Part shown: positions 6,004-11,049 of the stretch, piece after piece
Position numbering within the stretch: position 1 is the stretch's first letter
Layout of the letters: each line of letters starts with the position of its first letter
Assembly (NCBI GenBank): GCA_023412975.1
Contig: JAEZRB010000205.1
Location: forward strand, 1-11,049
Direction: 5' to 3'
DNA: 11,049 bases
Source of the DNA: Bacteroidota bacterium
Lineage (GTDB): Bacteria > Bacteroidota > Bacteroidia > Chitinophagales > Chitinophagaceae
Translations under genes and position numbers: made by a program
The notes under the pieces: generated by a model
What the model was told of the DNA's origin: nothing
Database searches by the model: none
What the model saw: only the letters and a program-made list of their open reading frames with translations

Positions 6004-9000
6004 CTATTTAATAGTTAAATATTCAAGTTCGATCAAAGCCTGGTTGTACTGGCTTACAGCGCCAATATATCCCAGTTGGATGTTGACAGCGCTGTTCATT
6101 AGCATCGTCCATTCTACATAGCCGATCTCGCCATTTTCAAAGCCCTCTTTGGCGTGGCTGATCAACAGCTCAGCCTGTTTTAAGCCTCCCTGTTCGTAAT
6201 AGGCAAGGCTCCTCTGATACTTCTTTACTTCTTCATGTGCCTGCTCAATATCCGACCTTATGCGTTGAGCAGTAATTTCTGTTTGCATACGGGCTACCTG
6301 TTCGTTGATACGACTTGCCCTGATCCGGTTCTTTGTAGCCTTGTTGATTAAAGGAATCCCGAGGGTGAGGTTGAAAGCGCTAAACCGGTCGCCGCCATTA
6401 AAATATTCCTGGCTTACGCCGTCCCTGGACTGATAGCCGATAATAGACATATTGCTATAACCCAAACCAATATCTGGAGTAAGCAGGGTTCGCTCTTTTT
6501 GCGTTTGAGCGACTGTCAATTTCTCCTGCACGCGGTTATACCGTAACCGGGGATGGGCGGCGATACCTATCGTATCTGCCGCGTTAATCCCTGCCTGATC
6601 CTTCTTTAAAGAGGAATATGAAGGCAAAAGCAGATCTTCTGTATTGAGAAACCTTTGCAATCGAAGCTGAACGATTTTCAAATCATCTTCCAGTTGCTGC
6701 TTTTGTAAACTGAGTTGCTGCGACTGTGCATCAGCACTTACCTTTTCAAGCATATTTGTCTCTCCTGCTTGCAGGCGTAGTGCTGCTGATTGCTGGAACT
6801 GGTCAAAAACAGAATCAAGCCTGTTCAGCATTTTTCTACGTTCCTGCATTTCAGCCATCTGGTAAAACAACATCGTGACTTCTCTCACGATCTCTGCTTC
6901 CTGCCAGTTCACCCTTTGCTGCTGCACCTCTTCCTGTGCTTCATAAAGCTGCCGTTGTCGCTTGTATACTACGGGCAGACCAAACGCCTGGTTGATTGAA
7001 AACCGGGTATCATTATTCATGCTGTTGATCTTTCCATACTCCACTTCAAACCGGGTTTTGTCAGGACTGAAAACCCCATTCTGCAATTGTCGCCAGTATT
7101 CAGTTTGCTTTCGCTCTGCCTGTAGGGACAGGTTTTGACTTTTAGCCAGGCTGATCATCTCATCAAGATTCATTTCCTTTTGAGAAAAACCAAATTGGGA
7201 AATTAATAGTGTTATAATTATGGCAATACTCTTCTTCGATTTTCCAAAAGCTTTTCTTTCAAGCCAGGTATAAAGTATTGGTAGCACCACAAGGGTTAAA
7301 AAAGTTGCGGTTATCAATCCCCCGATCACAACAGTAGCCAGCGGCCGCTGCACTTCTGCGCCAGGCCCATGACTCAATGCCATGGGCAAAAAGCCCAGTG
7401 ATGCCACGGCTGCAGTCATCAACACCGGTCTCAACCGTATCCTAGTCCCTTCCATAACAATTTGTTTTATATCTGTGATGCCTTGTTTTTTAATTCGGTT
7501 AAATTCTGTGATCAGCACGATCCCATTTAATACTGCTACGCCAAATAGCGCGATAAAACCGATACCGGCAGAAATACTAAATGGCATACCACGCAACCAC
7601 AATGCGAAGACACCGCCAATTGCTGATAGTGGAATGGCTGTGAAAATGAGCAAGCCATACTTGAGCGAGCCAAAGGCGAAATACAACATGACCAATATCA
7701 GTAATAACGCGGCGGGTACAGCGATCGACAAACGCTTTTCCGCTTCTATCATATTTTCAAACTGGCCACCATATTTAATATAATAGCCCGACGGCAATTT
7801 CATTTGTGTGCTAACCTTCTTACTCAACTCTTCCACCACCGATTCTACATCCCTTTCACGCACATTAAAACCTACAATGATCCTTCTTTTCGCATCTTCT
7901 CTTTGCACCTGGTTTGGCCCCTCCTTTATCTCAACCGAGGCAACCTGGTAAAGCGGTACCTGTATGCCGCTTGCTGTAGGTATCAGCAATTGTTGCACAT
8001 CCCGAACATCCTGACGCAGTTCCTGCTTCAATCTTACCACTAGATCATAGCGCCGCTCATTTTCATAGATCAACCCTGCGCTTTCACCCGCAAAAGAAGC
8101 GCGGACCAGCCGGTTCACATCATCTATACTTAACTTGTAGCGTGCCATCGCATCCCGATTGTATTGCACAACGATCTGCGGCAAACCTGTCACTACTTCG
8201 ACGTATAGATCTCTTGAGCCTTCGACAGTACCGATGATATTTCCCAGGCGGTTGGCATAATCAGACAGACTATCCAGGTCTTCCCCAAATATTTTACAGA
8301 CTATATCCTGGCGGGCACCTGAGATAAGTTCATTAAAGCGCATCTGTACCGGGAACTGAAAACCTGCAGTCATACCAGGTATTTCCCGCAACGCTTTGCT
8401 CATCGTGTCGGCGAGTTCATCGAAAGAAGATGCCGATACCCACTGGTCTTTTGGTTTCAGGTTGATGATGATATCCGTCATCTCAAGCGGCATAGGATCT
8501 GTAGGTATCTCGCTAGCCCCGATCCTTGTCACAATTTTTTCAACTTCCGGGAAGCGGGCTTCGAGTATCCTCGCGGCTTTCTGCGAAGTGTTGATCGTTT
8601 CTGTCAACGAACTCCCGGTAAGAATACGTGCATCTACAGCAAAATCTCCTTCCTGTAATTTCGGAATAAACTCACCACCCAGTCTTGAGAGAATAAAAAC
8701 AGAGACCCCAAACAACGTGATTACAATTCCAAGCAGGATACGGGGAAAAGACAATGCTCTTTGCAAAAGTGGTTTATATAGTTTCTCCAGTTTTCTCATC
8801 ATCTTGTCTGACCAAGTATCGGTGTGTTTAAGCTTTTTGCTCAATACAAGAGATGACATCATGGGGACATATGTAAGAGAAAGCAGGAAGGCACCGATCA
8901 GTGCAAAAGTGACAGTCTGCGCCATGGGTCTGAACATCTTCCCCTCAATACCTGTCAATGTGAGTATGGGCAGATACACGATCAGGATGATGACCTGCCC

Positions 9001-10362
9001 AAATGAAGCGGCGCTCATCATCTTACCTGCTGAGAGCTCGACTTCGCCGTTTAGTTGATCCTGCGAAATTTTCCTTGCTCCTAAAAGCTTTTTGCCATGT
9101 GTCAGTTGATGCAATACTGCTTCGACAATAATGACGGCTCCATCCACGATCAGACCGAAATCCAGCGCTCCGAGACTCATCAGGTTTCCCGATACACCAA
9201 ATATATTCATCATGATAAAAGCAAATAGCATGGCCAGCGGGATCACGGAGGCTACAATAAGCCCGGCTCTCAGGTTACCTAGGAAAAGTACCAGTACCAG
9301 CACCACAATCAATGCTCCTTCCAGCAGATTTTTCTTTACCGTGCCCATGGCGTTGTCCACCATTTTGGTACGGTCATAAAAAACCTCAAGTTTTACACCT
9401 TGCGGGAGTGTTTGTTTGATCTGTTCAATACGTTCCTTCACACTGGCTACTACTTCCGAAGCATTCGCACCTTTTAGCATCAACACGACAGCCCCGGCCA
9501 CTTCACCTTTGTCGCTATATGTCATTGCGCCATAACGAACGGCATGGCCGATATTTACTTCAGCCACATCTTTTATATAAACGGGGATACCTGATGCCGT
9601 ATGACGAACAAATATTTTTTCCAGTTCCCCGATGTTAGCGGCAAGGCCTTCTGTACGGATAAATAATGCCGTGGGTCCTTTTTCAATATAAGCTCCCCCT
9701 GAATTTTGATTGTTTTTCTCCAGCGCATCAAACACATCAGCAAGCGTCACGTTCATACTCTTCAGGCGCTCGGGAATCACTGCAATTTCATATTGCTTGA
9801 GGTAGCCACCGAAACTGCTCACATCCGCTACACCAGGTATGCCCAACAACTGTCGTCTTACAATCCAGTCCTGGACAGATCTCAGCTCGGTGAGATCATA
9901 TTTGGCTTCATACCCTTTTTCGGGGCGTAGAATATATTGGTAAACTTCCCCCAATCCTGTAGTAGCTGGCGCCAGTTCAGGAATCCCGGCCGATGCGGGA
10001 ATTTGTTCTTTCACCATCAACAGCCGCTCAGACACCTGTTGCCTCGCCCAATAGATATCTGTTTCGTCGTTGAATACTATTGTCACGACTGACAAACCAA
10101 ACCTGGAGATCGAACGCATTTCGATCATACCCGGGATATTGGCGTTTGCCTGTTCGATGGGAAAAGTAACCAGGCGCTCTACCTCAGGTGCCGCCAGTGA
10201 TGGAAGTACCGTGATCACCTGGACCTGGTTGCTGGTTATATCCGGCAACGCGTCAATCGGAAGTTTTCGAAGGTTAAGTACACCCCATACGACTAATGCA
10301 AGAGTGCATAAACCAATAATAAGCTTGTTCCTTACGGAAAAGCGAATAATTGCATGTAACAT
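6004..10362 (-). CDS. Heavy-metal efflux RND pump fused to a TolC-like outer-membrane channel protein
   Basis: The 1452-residue product is two proteins in one frame. Residues 1-1035 are a complete HME-RND (CusA/CzcA) proton-driven pump: TM1 near 13-30, a first periplasmic loop, TM2-6 around 348-505, a second loop, and a final TM block ending in VLPILYTWLERKAF (1026-1039). TM4 carries DFGLIVDGAVIIVE at 401-414; D401, D407 and E414 correspond to the proton-relay acids of CzcA-type divalent-cation pumps. Residues 1041-1060 look like a retained signal peptide (KSKKSIAIIITLLISQFGFS). Residues 1061-1452 form a TolC/OEP domain rich in long amphipathic helices. There is no in-frame ATG, GTG or TTG at the junction, so separate translation of the channel is unlikely. 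Pump-channel fusions of this size are known in Bacteroidota annotated as CusA/CzcA family proteins. Zn, Co, Cd or Ni is the likelier cargo, by motif only. Confidence 0.95.
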   Translation of the reverse strand: MLHAIIRFSVRNKLIIGLCTLALVVWGVLNLRKLPIDALPDITSNQVQVITVLPSLAAPEVERLVTFPIEQANANIPGMIEMRSISRFGLSVVTIVFNDETDIYWARQQVSERLLMVKEQIPASAGIPELAPATTGLGEVYQYILRPEKGYEAKYDLTELRSVQDWIVRRQLLGIPGVADVSSFGGYLKQYEIAVIPERLKSMNVTLADVFDALEKNNQNSGGAYIEKGPTALFIRTEGLAANIGELEKIFVRHTASGIPVYIKDVAEVNIGHAVRYGAMTYSDKGEVAGAVVLMLKGANASEVVASVKERIEQIKQTLPQGVKLEVFYDRTKMVDNAMGTVKKNLLEGALIVVLVLVLFLGNLRAGLIVASVIPLAMLFAFIMMNIFGVSGNLMSLGALDFGLIVDGAVIIVEAVLHQLTHGKKLLGARKISQDQLNGEVELSAGKMMSAASFGQVIILIVYLPILTLTGIEGKMFRPMAQTVTFALIGAFLLSLTYVPMMSSLVLSKKLKHTDTWSDKMMRKLEKLYKPLLQRALSFPRILLGIVITLFGVSVFILSRLGGEFIPKLQEGDFAVDARILTGSSLTETINTSQKAARILEARFPEVEKIVTRIGASEIPTDPMPLEMTDIIINLKPKDQWVSASSFDELADTMSKALREIPGMTAGFQFPVQMRFNELISGARQDIVCKIFGEDLDSLSDYANRLGNIIGTVEGSRDLYVEVVTGLPQIVVQYNRDAMARYKLSIDDVNRLVRASFAGESAGLIYENERRYDLVVRLKQELRQDVRDVQQLLIPTASGIQVPLYQVASVEIKEGPNQVQREDAKRRIIVGFNVRERDVESVVEELSKKVSTQMKLPSGYYIKYGGQFENMIEAEKRLSIAVPAALLLILVMLYFAFGSLKYGLLIFTAIPLSAIGGVFALWLRGMPFSISAGIGFIALFGVAVLNGIVLITEFNRIKKQGITDIKQIVMEGTRIRLRPVLMTAAVASLGFLPMALSHGPGAEVQRPLATVVIGGLITATFLTLVVLPILYTWLERKAFGKSKKSIAIIITLLISQFGFSQKEMNLDEMISLAKSQNLSLQAERKQTEYWRQLQNGVFSPDKTRFEVEYGKINSMNNDTRFSINQAFGLPVVYKRQRQLYEAQEEVQQQRVNWQEAEIVREVTMLFYQMAEMQERRKMLNRLDSVFDQFQQSAALRLQAGETNMLEKVSADAQSQQLSLQKQQLEDDLKIVQLRLQRFLNTEDLLLPSYSSLKKDQAGINAADTIGIAAHPRLRYNRVQEKLTVAQTQKERTLLTPDIGLGYSNMSIIGYQSRDGVSQEYFNGGDRFSAFNLTLGIPLINKATKNRIRASRINEQVARMQTEITAQRIRSDIEQAHEEVKKYQRSLAYYEQGGLKQAELLISHAKEGFENGEIGYVEWTMLMNSAVNIQLGYIGAVSQYNQALIELEYLTIK
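7183..7242 (-). other. Internal signal peptide at the pump-channel junction
   Basis: Residues 1041-1060 of the fusion have a basic n-region (KSKK), a hydrophobic core (IAIIITLLI) and a plausible signal peptidase I site after GFS (Gly at -3, Ser at -1), so the channel part would begin at Q1061. RND pumps end in the cytoplasm, so this segment is correctly oriented to carry the downstream domain into the periplasm. Cleavage would free the channel to reach the outer membrane. The sequence character is seen directly; the cleavage is inferred. Confidence 0.65.
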
Positions 10363-10406
10363 GTTGAATTATTTCGTGTGCCAAAAAAGATTCAGATCAT
10401 ATCGGA

Positions 10407-10811
10407 TCAGGTACAACGGGGAGGCTGGAAGATATCGAATGCTGAAAGCTGGGGATGATTGATCTCGTTAAAACAATGAAATTCTTTTGCCAGCTCAGAT
10501 GGTGGTGCAATTTCAATCACCAGGGGATCCGATTCAACGACCGGAATGTTCATCAGGGCAATATTCACGTTCCTAAAGGGAAGCTGCTGGTCCTGCTGGT
10601 AATCATCATCCACCAGAAAGGGACCGATATAATGCATTTCAAGAAAACTCAAAAATCCAAGGGAAGGATCAGCTTCACGATGAGTTTGATAGTGCTCGAT
10701 AAGGAATGGTATTTTTAAAAGCTGGTGAAACTCGGTATAAGCGAGAACATGAATGGAAATAAATAATATACCAATAAGGCGCTTCACGCCGCAAAGATAC
10801 ACTTCACACAT
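10407..10811 (-). CDS. Small, probably exported protein heading the metal-efflux operon, function unknown
   Basis: The frame gives up to 134 residues. After a possible start extension (MCEVYLCG) comes a signal-like segment, VKRLIGILFISIHVLA, with a plausible signal peptidase I site after VLA (residue 24). The mature part starts YTEFHQLLKIPFLIEHYQTH and contains a FLSFLEMHYIGP stretch and a DDDYQQDQQLPF stretch. His and acidic residues are frequent (H29, H40, H44, H60, D68-D70), which would suit periplasmic metal contact, but no defined metal motif is present. From memory, similar short proteins precede CusA/CzcA-type genes in other Bacteroidota and are annotated as hypothetical. It ends 44 bp before the pump gene, consistent with cotranscription. 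The ATG at 10811 may not be the true start: the GTG at 10787 gives a normal signal peptide, and a promoter-like box lies between the two. Confidence 0.8.
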   Translation of the reverse strand: MCEVYLCGVKRLIGILFISIHVLAYTEFHQLLKIPFLIEHYQTHREADPSLGFLSFLEMHYIGPFLVDDDYQQDQQLPFRNVNIALMNIPVVESDPLVIEIAPPSELAKEFHCFNEINHPQLSAFDIFQPPRCT

Positions 10812-10823
10812 TTAACCGGAAAA
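10791..10823 (-). promoter_or_regulatory. Candidate promoter of the metal-efflux operon
   Basis: On the minus strand TATCTTTGC (plus coordinates 10791-10799) matches the Bacteroidota -7 consensus TAnnTTTGY exactly. About 19 bases upstream, TTTC/TTTT (10819-10823) approximates the -33 TTTG element. If used, transcription would begin about at the GTG at 10785-10787, making the first gene's message nearly or fully leaderless. The box overlaps codons for YLCG if the ATG at 10811 is the start, so the two readings exclude each other for one transcript. Confidence 0.4.
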
Positions 10824-10892
10824 CCTTATCTAATAACGATTGACATAAAAATCAACAAGCCATTCAAGAAACTATGTGCTTACTGTAAATTG

Positions 10893-10905
10893 GCGGGTAT
10901 CCCGC
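10893..10905 (-). terminator. Small GC-rich hairpin, possible terminator of the right-edge gene
   Basis: GCGGG (10893-10897) and CCCGC (10901-10905) form a perfect 5-bp stem with a 3-base loop. Read on the minus strand it begins 22 bases after the stop codon of the partial gene at the right edge and is followed by CAATTTAC, only a weak U-tract. It may separate that gene from the efflux operon. The remaining bases between the two genes are AT-rich and hold no gene; TTGA/TCAA arms (10840-10843 and 10852-10855) are a weak operator candidate. Confidence 0.4.
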
Positions 10906-10927
10906 ATCAATCCCTAATTTCTAATCA

Positions 10928-11049
10928 TTATTGTCCGGGGAACTCTGGAGTACTATAAACCACGGCGGGCACGGTGAGCACAGCGAAAGCCGTTTTCGTG
11001 ATAAAATCTGCTACGTAGAACAGGACCTGATGCGAATACTTCGCTGTGT
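10928..11049 (-). CDS. 3' end of a minus-strand gene with a hydrophobic C-terminus (partial at right edge)
   Basis: On the minus strand a frame is open from the edge to TAA at 10928-10930, giving 39 C-terminal residues that include FYVADFITKTAFAVLTVPAV and end STPEFPGQ. Hydrophobicity suggests a final membrane helix. By my hand count GC is about 55% at codon position 1, 37% at position 2 and 58% at position 3, a typical coding pattern. The alternative minus-strand frame ending at TAG 10953 has an atypical pattern (high position 2, low position 3). The DxxxKxxF and KxxxAxxxxP spacings loosely recall the last helix of microbial rhodopsins or of YhhQ-type queuosine-precursor transporters; neither can be supported from so short a piece. 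It would be transcribed in the same direction as the efflux operon. Confidence 0.4.
   Translation of the reverse strand, partial: TAKYSHQVLFYVADFITKTAFAVLTVPAVVYSTPEFPGQ

Noticed and set aside
7183..7260. Fusion as a sequencing or assembly frameshift artefact
   Set aside because: Both halves are full length, the junction lies precisely between domains with a signal peptide intact, and fused proteins of this size are known in Bacteroidota.
8396..9058. Plus-strand open frame of 220 codons within the RND gene
   Set aside because: It is antisense to a well-conserved part of the pump; its Ser/Ile/Arg-rich translation is typical of an antisense shadow.
10953..11048. Minus-strand frame ending GFRCAHRARRGL, suggestive of a formylglycine-generating-enzyme tail
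   Set aside because: Codon-position composition is unlike coding sequence (high GC at position 2, low at position 3, rare-looking codons), whereas the overlapping frame ending at 10928 has a normal pattern. Retained only as an alternative.

Overview
The window looks like a chromosomal segment from a member of the Bacteroidota, most likely near the Chitinophagaceae. That rests on three things: a heavy-metal RND pump fused to its TolC-like outer-membrane partner, -7 promoter elements of the TAnnTTTG type, and weak or absent Shine-Dalgarno sequences before most genes. The assignment to phylum is fairly safe; the family is inference.

Left part, plus strand (1-2000): the 3' end of an unrecognised gene; a 206-bp gap with a perfect 8-bp inverted repeat; a 398-residue ATP-grasp-fold protein of unknown substrate whose stop codon lies inside a long hairpin; and a small KdgF-like single-domain cupin. 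Between the cupin and the convergent tex gene lie 475 noncoding bases (1998-2472). They hold a degenerate tandem array of an 8-bp unit (ATGTGRRR), a 10-bp inverted repeat around an AT-rich loop, and a canonical G-quadruplex motif.

Centre, minus strand (2473-4734): tex, a complete S1-domain RNA-binding accessory factor of transcription, with a candidate Bacteroidota promoter close upstream and an ATGATG double start.

Right part, minus strand (4871-10811): a metal-efflux operon transcribed right to left. It encodes (1) a small, probably exported protein of unknown function, (2) a 1452-residue HME-RND pump whose cytoplasmic C-terminus runs through a retained signal peptide directly into a TolC-like outer-membrane channel protein, and (3) a lipoprotein membrane-fusion (adaptor) protein starting 5 nt after the pump's stop codon. 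Together (2) and (3) supply all three layers of an inner membrane - periplasm - outer membrane export machine. The TM4 motif (DFGxxxDGAxxxVE) points to divalent cations such as Zn, Co, Cd or Ni rather than Cu(I)/Ag(I). No metal-sensing regulator lies inside the window.

Right edge: the last about 120 bases hold the 3' end of another minus-strand gene with a hydrophobic C-terminus, followed by a hairpin that may terminate it. No tRNA, rRNA, CRISPR array, insertion sequence or phage gene was seen. The most interesting items are the pump-channel fusion with its embedded signal peptide, the small conserved-looking secreted partner with a possible leaderless GTG start, and the repeat-rich cupin/tex intergenic region. 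I found no clear sign of an entirely new system.
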